From positions 62,001-126,000 of the forward strand of contig NZ_BAMX01000017.1 of NCBI RefSeq assembly GCF_000963965.1: a stretch of DNA of 64,000 bases, read 5' to 3'. Position 1 is the stretch's first letter. The number at the start of each line of letters is the position of its first letter. Below the pieces are notes generated by a model. The model did not search any database. It was not told the origin of the DNA and saw nothing but the letters and a program-made list of their open reading frames with translations. This document shows positions 44,319 through 52,779 of the stretch, one piece after another. The position numbers and the translations under genes were made by a program. Origin of the DNA: Acetobacter orientalis (GTDB lineage Bacteria > Pseudomonadota > Alphaproteobacteria > Acetobacterales > Acetobacteraceae).

Positions 44319-45365
44319 ATGGTTAATTTTACCTGTAGTCATAGTAAACGCTGGCTGCCCTATAGTGCTGGCCTTTATATTTTCACCCTTTTAAGTGCAT
44401 TTTCATGTGCGGCCTCAGCACAAAGTAACGCACCCTCCCCCTCCTTCTTTCCTGATGGAGATGTCGGGAGCACAGCTCTTTTATCGCGCACCAATCCACC
44501 AGCTACAATTTTGCCGCCTCCCACCCAACCAACCGCAACACTGCCAGCAAAGCCGCTTGCCACGCCACCCTCAGCACTGCCGCTTCCTGCTCCAATTACT
44601 AACGCGCCTGCACTTTCTAACGCTTTAGTCGATCAAGAAAGTCAGAACCTGCATGCAGCATTTCAACAAGAGGTTTCTCACGCTCCGCCACCACCGGCCG
44701 AACTCCAAGCGTTATGGATTAGCCTTGCCCGTCAACAATTAGAAAGCAGTCAATACCGCCCTGGCAACAGTCAGGTCGTTGTTCTTGTTGACCGCAACCC
44801 AAAAGTGCAAAGGCTTTCCCTTGTCGTTATTAATTTAAACGACCAAACATGGCGCATAATCGGCAGCACACGTGTTTCAACCGGCAAAAAGGGCCGCAAA
44901 GACTACTACATTACCCCCGTAGGTGTTTTTACAAACACAGCTAATCGCTTGGGGTACAGAGCTCTCGGCACCAAAAACGAACACGGCATTATGGGTAATG
45001 GCACCCACGGTATGCGCGTATGGGACTTTGGCTGGCAGCAAGGTACAAAAGGGTGGCTAGCTAACCACGAGCAAGGCCCTATGCGCCTGGAAATGCATGC
45101 TACAGACCCCTATATTCTGGAAAAAAGGCTAGGCCATACAGCCTCTGCTGGGTGCATCCGTATTCCTGCACCTCTTAATATTTTTCTAGACCGACACGGC
45201 TTGCTTGATGCTGATTACGAACAAAAAAGCCACACAGATAAGCGGTTTCTGGCGCTCCTACGCAAAGATCGCACCCCCTCCCCGCTTTCGGGTGTCGCTG
45301 TTATCGTTATAGACACCAGCAATACCGTCAAAACATCTCCCTTTACACACACGCACCATTTTTAA
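44319..45365 (+). CDS. L,D-transpeptidase (YkuD domain), secreted
   Basis: 348 aa. Signal peptide (residues about 15-34), a Pro-rich linker (about 55-105), then the YkuD catalytic domain with RLSLVVINLNDQTWRIIGSTRVSTGKKGRKDYYITPVGVF and the active-site block His260 ... GHTASAGCIRIP with Cys279. It crosslinks peptidoglycan (3-3 links) or attaches proteins to the wall. Such an enzyme inside a flagellar island is unusual; it may reinforce the wall around the rod. The ribosome site before the ATG is weak. Confidence 0.85.
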   Translation: MVNFTCSHSKRWLPYSAGLYIFTLLSAFSCAASAQSNAPSPSFFPDGDVGSTALLSRTNPPATILPPPTQPTATLPAKPLATPPSALPLPAPITNAPALSNALVDQESQNLHAAFQQEVSHAPPPPAELQALWISLARQQLESSQYRPGNSQVVVLVDRNPKVQRLSLVVINLNDQTWRIIGSTRVSTGKKGRKDYYITPVGVFTNTANRLGYRALGTKNEHGIMGNGTHGMRVWDFGWQQGTKGWLANHEQGPMRLEMHATDPYILEKRLGHTASAGCIRIPAPLNIFLDRHGLLDADYEQKSHTDKRFLALLRKDRTPSPLSGVAVIVIDTSNTVKTSPFTHTHHF

Positions 45366-45458
45366 AGCTGTATAAACTTCTTTCCTCCAGCGGCGCGATC
45401 GGGCAAAAACACAGTTTAGCCGGGTAATGTGACGCTTTTTACGCAGGTTTCTAAATTT

Positions 45459-46934
45459 ATGCAGCATGATCGCTCCCCTTTTTGCTCAACCGAGACAAGG
45501 GACGCTACGCCACCCCAAAATGCACATGATGATGCAACGGCGCTGCATCGTGCAGGAAATTTTGCTCAAGCTGCTGATGCTTACATGCGCGAACTGGCGC
45601 TCACCCCCAACGATGCAAGGTTACTCAGTAATTTTGGTGGTTTGCTTTGTTCAATGGCACAATTTGACGCCTCAAAAGCGCTCCTCACCAAAGCAGTCAG
45701 CCTTGCTCCAGATATGCCGGATGCTTGGAACAATTTAGGCAACACACTTGTTGAACTACAAGACTATGCAAACGCAATAACCGCTTACAAACAGTGCCTT
45801 GGCCTTACCCCCAATCATCCACTTGCTCTTAGCAGCCTTGGGGTTGCGCTAGACCGGCAGGGCCACCATGCCATAGCAGAAAAAGGCCACCGCTTTGCTT
45901 TGCGCCTTGATCCAGACAACCCAATGAGCCACCTTAACCTCGCGGTTTCACTATTGGCACAAGGCAAATACCCCGAAGGGTTTGCCGAGTTTGAATGGCG
46001 CTGGAAAACAACCATGACCAGCCATCATGGTATGGATGGCCCCCTCTGGAACGGGCAACCACTTGAAGGCAAAACGCTCTTCATTCATACCGAAGGCGGG
46101 TTTGGAGACATGCTCCAATTCTCGCGCTTTATTCCGTTTGCCGCAGCACGGGGGGGGCATACTGTTACACTCGTCCGTAAAGAGCTTTTACGGCTTATGC
46201 AGGTGTCTTTTCCCGATCTGCACTTTGTAACAGTAGAAGACGATATTCCCCGCTATCATTTTCAGTGCCCCATCATGAGCCTTCCCTTGGCTTTGGGCAC
46301 TACTTTGGACACAATTCCATTAGCTGAGGGCTATCTCAAAACCACTCCAGCGCAGGATAGCTTCTGGCAAAACCTTCTTTCGCAAGACTTAAGCCTAAGC
46401 CCATTAGCCGCCACTAAACCTTTCAAAATTGGGTTGGTCTGGGCTGGCTCGCCTCATACAGGCCTAAGATTTGCCGAGGTCGTTGATGGGCGCCGCTCGC
46501 TCTCTTTGGCCACCCTTGCCCCCTTAGCTCAAGCTGCCCCAAATGCGCTATTTTACAGCCTGCAAGTCGGTGAGCAAAGCGCTCAAGCTCAGCACCCACC
46601 AACCGGCATGACGCTAATAGACCACACAAAACACCTAAAAGACTTCAGTGACACAGCAGCCCTCGCCAAACAGCTTGACCTTATCATTGCGGTAGATACA
46701 TCAACCGCGCATCTTGCTGCTGGGCTAGGGCAGCCAACATGGGTCTTGTCGCGTTACGACCAATGCTGGCGCTGGCTGTCACAGCGCACAGACTCACCGT
46801 GGTATAAAAGCCTAAAACTCTACCAGCAGGCTCAACCGCTTGACTGGACATTGCCCCTTGAACAGCTCACCGCTGATCTGGCAAAATTAAACACCACTGC
46901 CCATTCTGTAGAAAGAAACCACTCTAATGCTTAA
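45459..46934 (+). CDS. TPR-glycosyltransferase, FlmG-like (copy 2), coupled to fliG
   Basis: 491 aa from the ATG at 45459. TPR repeats (about residues 25-165: DAWNNLGNTLVELQDYANAITAYKQCLGLTPNHPLALSSLGVALDRQGHHAIAEKGHRFALRLDPDN), then GT-B-like domain with FIHTEGGFGDMLQFSRFIPFAAARGG, IGLVWAGSP, FYSLQVG and LDLIIAVDTSTAHLAAGLGQPTWVLSRYDQCWRW. Its stop overlaps the fliG start by 8 bases, tying flagellin modification to rotor synthesis. A run of eight G (46150-46157) lies within the coding region. Confidence 0.8.
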   Translation: MQHDRSPFCSTETRDATPPQNAHDDATALHRAGNFAQAADAYMRELALTPNDARLLSNFGGLLCSMAQFDASKALLTKAVSLAPDMPDAWNNLGNTLVELQDYANAITAYKQCLGLTPNHPLALSSLGVALDRQGHHAIAEKGHRFALRLDPDNPMSHLNLAVSLLAQGKYPEGFAEFEWRWKTTMTSHHGMDGPLWNGQPLEGKTLFIHTEGGFGDMLQFSRFIPFAAARGGHTVTLVRKELLRLMQVSFPDLHFVTVEDDIPRYHFQCPIMSLPLALGTTLDTIPLAEGYLKTTPAQDSFWQNLLSQDLSLSPLAATKPFKIGLVWAGSPHTGLRFAEVVDGRRSLSLATLAPLAQAAPNALFYSLQVGEQSAQAQHPPTGMTLIDHTKHLKDFSDTAALAKQLDLIIAVDTSTAHLAAGLGQPTWVLSRYDQCWRWLSQRTDSPWYKSLKLYQQAQPLDWTLPLEQLTADLAKLNTTAHSVERNHSNA

Positions 46935-47973
46935 TGCCATGCTCACAAACCCAGACATGCCAGTAGAAAGCATTGTGGCCAGCCTGAATGGGCGGCAGAA
47001 AGTTGCCATTTTGATGTTGGCGGCAGGGCGTGAAAAATCATCTAAAATTCTTAAACAATTACATGAAGATGAAGTACGCGATATCTCTTTAGCCATGAGC
47101 GGCCTAGGGCTTATACGCGCCCAGATTGTAGAAGCTGTCTGCTACGAATTTTCTAGAAATTTTGAAGCTGCCGAGGGGCTTATTGGTAACTACGAAACCA
47201 CAGAAACCTTCCTACGCAAGGCACTGCCTACAGAACTAGCCGATAAAATTATCGAAGAAATCCGTGGCCCCAACCATACCAGTATGTGGGATAAACTGGT
47301 CAATATTCCTGAAGGTGTGCTGGCCAACTATCTCCGCAACGAGTATCCACAAACGTCTGCTGTTATTCTCAGCCACCTCCAGCCCGCTTATGCAGCCCGC
47401 ATATTTGTGCTCTTGCCTGAAGACTACGCGACAGAGGTCATGACGCGTATTCTACACATGGAAACCGTACAGCAAAGCGTTATAGACAGCGTAGAAGCCA
47501 CCTTGCGCACAGAGTTTATGACGTCCGTCGGCCGCTCTTCCGGGCGCAACAGTTACCAATTGCTGGCAGATATTTTCAACAATTTCGACCGCAACACAGA
47601 AGCGCGCCTGTCTGAAGCCATGGATCATATGAACCATGATGACATGGAAAAAGTAAAAGCCCTGATGTTTACCTTTGAAGACATCAAGCGCCTGCAACAT
47701 GAAGACCTGATGAAAATCATCAGAGAAATCGACATGGAAAAACTGCCCCTTGCTCTCAAAGGTGCGTCTCAAACTGTGCGCGAAATGTTCCTTGAGTGCA
47801 TGTCAAAACGTGCGGGTAAAATTCTCATTGAAGAAATTTCTGCCCTCGGCCCTGTACGCGTAAGAGATGCAGACGCGGCTCAAATGGAAATTGTTATTAC
47901 CATTAAAAATATGGCGAATGCAGGCGAAATTGACCTTGGCCCAAGCGACAACGATGATGAAATGATTATGTAG
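46927..47973 (+). CDS. fliG: FliG, rotor switch protein
   Basis: 348 aa. Domains N, M and C are visible: GRQKVAILMLAAGREKSSKILKQLHEDEVRDIS (N), LSHLQPAYAARIFVLLPEDYATEVMTRI (M, with the EHPQ-like patch changed to NEYPQT), and FTFEDIKRLQHEDLMKIIREIDMEKLPLALKGASQTVREMFLECMSKRAGKILIEEISALGPVRVRDADAAQMEI (C, the torque helix with charged residues). FliG binds FliF and MotA. It overlaps the glycosyltransferase gene before it. Confidence 0.97.
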   Translation: MLNAMLTNPDMPVESIVASLNGRQKVAILMLAAGREKSSKILKQLHEDEVRDISLAMSGLGLIRAQIVEAVCYEFSRNFEAAEGLIGNYETTETFLRKALPTELADKIIEEIRGPNHTSMWDKLVNIPEGVLANYLRNEYPQTSAVILSHLQPAYAARIFVLLPEDYATEVMTRILHMETVQQSVIDSVEATLRTEFMTSVGRSSGRNSYQLLADIFNNFDRNTEARLSEAMDHMNHDDMEKVKALMFTFEDIKRLQHEDLMKIIREIDMEKLPLALKGASQTVREMFLECMSKRAGKILIEEISALGPVRVRDADAAQMEIVITIKNMANAGEIDLGPSDNDDEMIM

Positions 47974-47981
47974 CACTGTTA

Positions 47982-48006
47982 GTGCCTCTCACAAGCTGAG
48001 AGGCAC
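47982..48006 (+). terminator. Terminator-like hairpin after fliG
   Basis: Perfect 9-pair stem GTGCCTCTC (47982-47990) / GAGAGGCAC (47998-48006), loop of 7, starting 9 bases after the stop codon. The T-run that follows is weak, so it may protect the mRNA 3' end rather than terminate on its own. Confidence 0.5.
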
Positions 48007-48129
48007 GCCTCCACTTTCATGACACCACCACAACCCAGCCAATCAATTACGCTATAGTTAAATATTGTGCATATTTTATTTTTTCTGTATTTTTTGCACA
48101 TGTATAAATAACGAGATTTTTCCATCACT

Positions 48130-48516
48130 ATGTCTTTTTTTCGCAAACTTCTTGTTTTCAGCCTTTTGGTTGCACCACTCACTACAGCGCATGCCTCAGA
48201 GATTATCGGCCAAGGCACCACGCGCTGTGAGAAATTTCTAAAATTAACCGAATTAAACGACCAAGTTGAAGACACCTTCATGAACTGGGCCGAAGGATAT
48301 GTCAGCGGCTTAGCCTTTGATCGCTCTGCCCACGGTGTAGAGGTCGATGCTAGCATTTTCTTATTCCATTATTCATACGACAAAGAAAAAATTCGCCAAT
48401 TCTGCCAGCGCTCACCGCAATCTTCTTACAAAGACGCCGTGCACCACACATTGCTAGAATTATTACAAGACCAAGGAGCAGATATTGGTAAAGATGAGCA
48501 GTTTAAACTGCACTGA
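48130..48516 (+). CDS. Small periplasmic protein, Rap1a/HdeA-like pattern
   Basis: 128 aa with signal peptide (LLVFSLLVAPLTTAHA). Two cysteines, Cys33 (TTRCEKFL) and one near residue 97 (IRQFCQRSP), could form a disulfide. The pattern C-x-x-F ... NWAEGYVSGLAFD ... FCQRSP ... AVHHTLLELL resembles Rap1a/Tai-type and HdeA-like helical periplasmic proteins. The match is by eye. Weak ribosome site. It lies alone between fliG and fliL. Confidence 0.55.
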   Translation: MSFFRKLLVFSLLVAPLTTAHASEIIGQGTTRCEKFLKLTELNDQVEDTFMNWAEGYVSGLAFDRSAHGVEVDASIFLFHYSYDKEKIRQFCQRSPQSSYKDAVHHTLLELLQDQGADIGKDEQFKLH

Positions 48517-48658
48517 ACACCTTTTCTGCCTTCATTCCTACCCACCTAACCTCCAGCAGCTGTACCTCTAACAGAACAAGGTTCGCGCAAGGCATTGAGA
48601 AACCGATGCCCACAAGGTAGAGTGCGCAAAATACCAACCACTCTGGAGCTATTCAGAT

Positions 48659-49207
48659 ATGAGTGAAACTGCCAACGGTAGAGTACCGCTTTCCGCACCT
48701 GAGAGCGAAGACTATGAATCTGCCGAGCATACGTCAGTTTCTCCTGACAGCACCAAAAAGAGTAAGAAGAAACTACTTATTATTGTGGCAGCAGCTCTCG
48801 TGTTGCTCGCAGGTGGTGGTTTTGTGGCATGGAAAAAAAGCTCGCTATTCCAGACGACAGTCAAAAGCCACCTCGACACAAAAGGTAAATTTTCTGCGCT
48901 CAACACCCCTATCCTTCTTGGTATCCCTACCATCATCTCCAACCTAGACAGTGGAGACGGCCACCCTGTTTACGTCAAACTGACAGCAAAGGTTGAGGTT
49001 CTAGGGGCTTCAAACGAGGCATCGTTGCAAGATAAAGTGCCAGAAATACAAGATATGTTCCAAACATACCTGCACGAAACCCGGGCGCAAGACATTCGTG
49101 GCAATGGCATATACAGACTAAGAGAAGCCATGTTGCGCCGATTAAGAGCCAACATGGCCCCTCTACAGGTTACTAATCTGTATCTTGTCGAGTTTCTCGT
49201 CCAATAA
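48659..49207 (+). CDS. fliL: FliL, stator-associated membrane protein
   Basis: 182 aa. Polar N-terminus, single membrane helix (about residues 39-57, LLIIVAAALVLLAGGGFVAW), then the periplasmic FliL domain ending IYRLREAMLRRLRANMAPLQVTNLYLVEFLVQ. FliL rings surround the stator. First in the fliL-fliM-DUF6468 run. Confidence 0.93.
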   Translation: MSETANGRVPLSAPESEDYESAEHTSVSPDSTKKSKKKLLIIVAAALVLLAGGGFVAWKKSSLFQTTVKSHLDTKGKFSALNTPILLGIPTIISNLDSGDGHPVYVKLTAKVEVLGASNEASLQDKVPEIQDMFQTYLHETRAQDIRGNGIYRLREAMLRRLRANMAPLQVTNLYLVEFLVQ

Positions 49208-49253
49208 TTTGCCAACCTCAGCGTAGTATTCCATTCGCTCCCCCTACGGGATC

Positions 49254-50573
49254 ATGGCAAGAGAGAGCATGCAGGACACGAACAACACAGCCGACGACTC
49301 CTCAGAACCTCAGGACACCGCCCCCCCCTCTGCCCCAGAGCACGGCCAGCCTGAAGAGAGCACACCTGCGCCCAGCACAGAGCCAACAGATACAGAAGTT
49401 GAGCCACCTGCCAAGCCTGAGGCTCAGCCACAGTCTGAAGACAGCGCACCAGAAAATGCATTTGGTAAAACGCTGGATCAGTCTGAAATAGATAGCTTAC
49501 TGGGCAATACCTTTGCGCCTCCTCCCCCACGGGAGGAAACAGGCATGGAGCGCGTTATTAAAGCAGGGTTTGTGGCGTATGAACGCCTGCCCATGCTCGA
49601 GATCATTTTCGATCGACTTGTTCGGCTGCTCTCAACGACACTGCGTAGCTTCACCAACGACAACGTTGAAATTACCATAGAAGATATTCGCTCAGTACGC
49701 TTTGGCGACTACATGAGCACTAGCCCGTCCTCCACTCTGTTTGCCGTATTTAAGGCAACACAGTGGGAAAATTACGGGCTTATCGCCATTGATCCCTCTC
49801 TTTCTTATTCCATCATTGATATCTTGATGGGGGGGCAGCGCGGTCATGGCCATTCCGGCACAGAGACGCGGCCGCACACCGCCATTGAGCGCGCGCTCAT
49901 AGAAAAAATGATCACGCTTACGCTGAACGACCTTTCCTCTGCGTTCAGCCCCGTTTGCGCCATCGACTTCGTCTTCGAGCGCCTAGAGGTCAGTTCGCGC
50001 TTTGCTGCCATTGCTCGTGCCTCCAATGCCGTTGTAGCCACCAAGCTGCATATCGATATGGAAGATAGAAATGGTAGTATGGTACTTGTTATACCCTACG
50101 CTACGCTAGAGCCTGTCAGAGACCAATTATCTCAGCAGTTTATGGGTGAACATTTTGGCCGTGACTCGATTTGGGAAGACCATCTGATTTCTGAAATTTT
50201 AGAAACAGATGCTCAGGTTTCCGCCATTTTGGAAGAGAAAGTGGTTCCCCTCTCCTGCCTTCTCGACCTACGCCCCGGTAGCCAGATCCTGTTTCCACAT
50301 ACCAGCGGCACGCCTTTTCACGTCAAAATCCAATGCGGGCAAACCCCTCTTTTTGAGGGCCGCCTGGGTAGATTGCGCGATAGAACTGCTGTTAAAATAG
50401 AACGACGTTTGGTACCCCCAGCAGACCCGCACACCCATTACCTCTTTACCCCTGAAACAGTGGGGGATGAGGCTCACGCCCCTTCTTCTTCCCAACAACC
50501 GCCCGCACCCTCTCAACCGGGCCAGACTGGAGGCCATCTAACAGATGCTGACACAGGTCCAACTCATCATTGA
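49254..50573 (+). CDS. fliM: FliM, C-ring switch protein and CheY target
   Basis: 439 aa. N-terminal Pro/Glu-rich stretch of about 70 residues, then LDQSEIDSLLGN (CheY-binding type segment, normally at the very N-terminus), FliM core (ERLPMLEIIFDRLVRLLSTTLRSFTNDNVEI ... YSIIDILMGGQRG) and C-terminal SpoA domain (VVPLSCLLDLRPGSQILF). The CheY-binding motif is thus internal, which is odd. Start could be 49254 or 49269; both ribosome sites are weak. A C8 run (49321-49328) lies in the extension. Confidence 0.93.
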   Translation: MARESMQDTNNTADDSSEPQDTAPPSAPEHGQPEESTPAPSTEPTDTEVEPPAKPEAQPQSEDSAPENAFGKTLDQSEIDSLLGNTFAPPPPREETGMERVIKAGFVAYERLPMLEIIFDRLVRLLSTTLRSFTNDNVEITIEDIRSVRFGDYMSTSPSSTLFAVFKATQWENYGLIAIDPSLSYSIIDILMGGQRGHGHSGTETRPHTAIERALIEKMITLTLNDLSSAFSPVCAIDFVFERLEVSSRFAAIARASNAVVATKLHIDMEDRNGSMVLVIPYATLEPVRDQLSQQFMGEHFGRDSIWEDHLISEILETDAQVSAILEEKVVPLSCLLDLRPGSQILFPHTSGTPFHVKIQCGQTPLFEGRLGRLRDRTAVKIERRLVPPADPHTHYLFTPETVGDEAHAPSSSQQPPAPSQPGQTGGHLTDADTGPTHH

Positions 50574-51195
50574 GATCATTCTCTCTTTCTTTCTTTTTCT
50601 GGGCATTATTTACAGCTTCTACCTCAGCCGTGTGCTGTCACACCTTAAGCGCGACCGTGCCAGTTTGCTTTCTTTGGTAGAAAAGCTGCAAAGCAGCGTT
50701 ACCAGCGCAGAAGAGGGGGTTGAGAAGCTCCGTGTAGCAGGTGAAGTAAGCGGGCGGCCTTTAAGCAGAATGATTGAGCAGGCCAAAGCGAGCGGCTCTG
50801 AACTAGATAGCATGGCCAGCAAAGCAGATAGCGTTGCCGACCGCCTGCAAGAAGTCCTTACCCGCGTGCCTAATCAAGAAAGAAGGCTTGAACGCCTTCT
50901 GCTTGAAGTTGAAGACGCACAAGAAGAACTCGCCAAAGACTTGGCAACCTTGCAGTCTTATAATCTGCACTCCACACCCGAAGTGCATCAGATATCGGAG
51001 GAAACTCCTCCTCCAGAAAGCATAGACAGTACAGAACACGGTCTTTCCGATTCATGGATTGCACCAGAAGCCGAAGCTTCCACCTTACCGCATCTACAAA
51101 CCCACCTGCGCCAACCCCCGCAAAACGCAGTAAATTTGCAGACCATGTTGAAGCCCCACCACCAGGCTCTCTCACACGCGCACGCCCGTATTTAA
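50545..51195 (+). CDS. DUF6468-type coiled-coil membrane protein
   Basis: 216 aa. N-terminal membrane helix (residues about 7-27), then a long coiled coil (about 33-135: HLKRDRASLLSLVEKLQSSVTSAEEGVEKL ... RRLERLLLEVEDAQEELAKDLATL) and a polar Pro/His-rich tail. Alphaproteobacterial flagellar loci often carry such a DUF6468 gene next to fliM; function unknown. It overlaps the fliM end by 29 bases. Confidence 0.75.
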   Translation: MLTQVQLIIEIILSFFLFLGIIYSFYLSRVLSHLKRDRASLLSLVEKLQSSVTSAEEGVEKLRVAGEVSGRPLSRMIEQAKASGSELDSMASKADSVADRLQEVLTRVPNQERRLERLLLEVEDAQEELAKDLATLQSYNLHSTPEVHQISEETPPPESIDSTEHGLSDSWIAPEAEASTLPHLQTHLRQPPQNAVNLQTMLKPHHQALSHAHARI

Positions 51196-51272
51196 AGGCG
51201 CTCAACAGAACCTTTCTAAAAGAGCCATAAATAGTCAGATTTTTTAAGAATTTTTGAACAGTCCTAAAAGCG

Positions 51273-51309
51273 ACCTTTCCCACCCTCAAACAGTCGGAAA
51301 GGTTTTTTT
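51273..51309 (+). terminator. Intrinsic terminator upstream of the flagellin gene
   Basis: ACCTTTCC (51273-51280) / GGAAAGGT (51296-51303) with seven T following. Ends the fliL-fliM-DUF6468 transcript and insulates the flagellin promoter that must lie between here and 51437. Confidence 0.8.
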
Positions 51310-51436
51310 CTGTCCTGAATGTAACTTTAAAAACAAAAAAAAGAGAGCGCGTTAACTTTCTCTTAGCCGTTGGCGCGTTTAGTAAGCCCTGCAAGGAGCG
51401 CTGCTCCTACAGAATTTAAAAGTGGAGATAAGACCA

Positions 51437-52381
51437 ATGAGTCTTTCAATTAACACCAACACCTCTTCAATGGTTGCTCTGGAAACTCTGAACGCAACCC
51501 AGACCGCTCTGAGCGCCACCGAAAACGCTGTCTCCACCGGCAAAAAAGTTGCCACCGCTGAAGATAGCCCAGCAACTTTTGGTATTGCTGCTCAAATGCA
51601 AGGCAACATCGCTGGCCAATCAGCCGTTAACGATGGTCTGACTTTTGCAGCTAAAGTTGTAAGCAACGCTGACTCCGCTGCAAACAACATCCTTAGCGTG
51701 CTTAATAATATCCAGCAGGCCGTCACGTCTCTTGGCAACAACTCCAGCAGCAGCACATCAGTTTCTCAGATCAATGACGAGCTTAAAGGCTTTTTTGATC
51801 AGATCGACTCTATTGCAGGTGGCGCGACCATCAATGGCGTAAACTTACTTACAGGCGCAGGCTCCGCTGCCAACACGACAACATACGCTGGTCTAAGTGC
51901 AAGCGGCACAAGCATGGTTTATGTTACCGGTCTTGCTGGCCAAACTTCCACCCTAAACGGTTTTGGAAGTATGGACAACCTTAGTACACAGTCAAAAACA
52001 ACAGCGAAAACGGGCACTACATTCTCTGAAATGCTCGGTATCGCTGCAACAACCTTTATTTCAGCTGACGGTACACAATCTAGTATTAGCCCAACCATGA
52101 CTTTGGCCAGCATGATCAGCGATGTTCAGACAGCCATTCAGGATGTAACACGTTTCACCTCAAAACTTGGCGCCAGCGCAAAAACTATTGCTAGCTTGTC
52201 CTCTTTCGGTTCAACACTGTCCGACAACCTGACCGCTGGCGTTGGCGCCCTGACGGATGCCGATATGTCTGCTGAAAGCGCAAAACTGACATCTCTGCAG
52301 ACCAAACAGTCTCTGGCAATTAAATCTCTGACCATTGCTAACGGCCAGTCTCAGAACATTCTGTCTCTGTTCCAAGGTTAA
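51437..52381 (+). CDS. fliC: Flagellin
   Basis: 314 aa, short with a small Ser/Thr-rich central part. The N-terminal D0/D1 part is LSINTNTSSMVALETLNATQTALSATENAVSTGKKVATAEDSPATFGIAAQMQ; C-terminal D0 reads LTSLQTKQSLAIKSLTIANGQSQNILSLFQG. The ATG at 51437 has GGAGATAAG about 6 bases upstream. Many Ser/Thr residues could be O-glycosylated by the FlmG-like enzymes encoded nearby. It is the only flagellin gene in the window and is framed by strong terminators; CTG-rich codon use suggests high expression. Confidence 0.96.
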   Translation: MSLSINTNTSSMVALETLNATQTALSATENAVSTGKKVATAEDSPATFGIAAQMQGNIAGQSAVNDGLTFAAKVVSNADSAANNILSVLNNIQQAVTSLGNNSSSSTSVSQINDELKGFFDQIDSIAGGATINGVNLLTGAGSAANTTTYAGLSASGTSMVYVTGLAGQTSTLNGFGSMDNLSTQSKTTAKTGTTFSEMLGIAATTFISADGTQSSISPTMTLASMISDVQTAIQDVTRFTSKLGASAKTIASLSSFGSTLSDNLTAGVGALTDADMSAESAKLTSLQTKQSLAIKSLTIANGQSQNILSLFQG

Positions 52382-52405
52382 TTAGCTAAATATATTTAGC
52401 TAATT
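52380..52405 (+). repeat. Perfect 26-base palindrome overlapping the flagellin stop codon
   Basis: Two arms of 13 bases (AATTAGCTAAATA and its complement) with no loop. It includes part of the TAA stop. It could form an mRNA hairpin before the terminator or be a protein-binding site; nothing else in the window resembles it. Confidence 0.85.
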
Positions 52406-52411
52406 GTGTAG

Positions 52412-52446
52412 AGCTCCCCTTGCTTCATTCAAGGGGAGCTTTTTGT
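52412..52446 (+). terminator. Strong intrinsic terminator of the flagellin gene
   Basis: Perfect 11-pair stem AGCTCCCCTTG (52412-52422) / CAAGGGGAGCT (52430-52440), loop of 7, followed by TTTTTGTTTT. Starts 31 bases after the stop codon. Confidence 0.95.
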
Positions 52447-52779
52447 TTTAGTGCCTTCAAACTATCTTGTAGCCTTAGATAAAAGTTATAAATTTATCTG
52501 GCACATAAAAGAAAAATTCCGCAAAGTCTTCTATTCTTGCAATTACAAATCATAGAATTAGAGGCTTCAGCATCGGTTAATAAAATAGCTTTTATCGAGC
52601 ATATAAAAAAATCGATAGAAATTATATAATTCACTAGAGAAATATGATTACAAACATATTGTTTGCGGAATCAATATTATCGCATTCCACAAAAATGATA
52701 AAATTTACGACCTATCTGCCTAAATCTAGTTTTTTCTATACCTATTTAATAGTTACCCAAATCAAAAAATACAGGCAAT
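52447..52779. other. AT-rich intergenic region without recognisable gene
   Basis: About 330 bases between the flagellin terminator and the convergent flgC end, clearly richer in A+T than its surroundings. No open frame of note, no clear hairpin and no RNA gene seen. It could be a transferred or decayed segment. Confidence 0.5.

Noticed and set aside
41021-48610. Shared AACCGATG-type element upstream of flgK (41021) and fliL (48601) as a flagellar sigma-28 site
   Set aside because: The -10-like core is similar, but no matching -35 element lies at the right distance in either case and other flagellar genes lack it.
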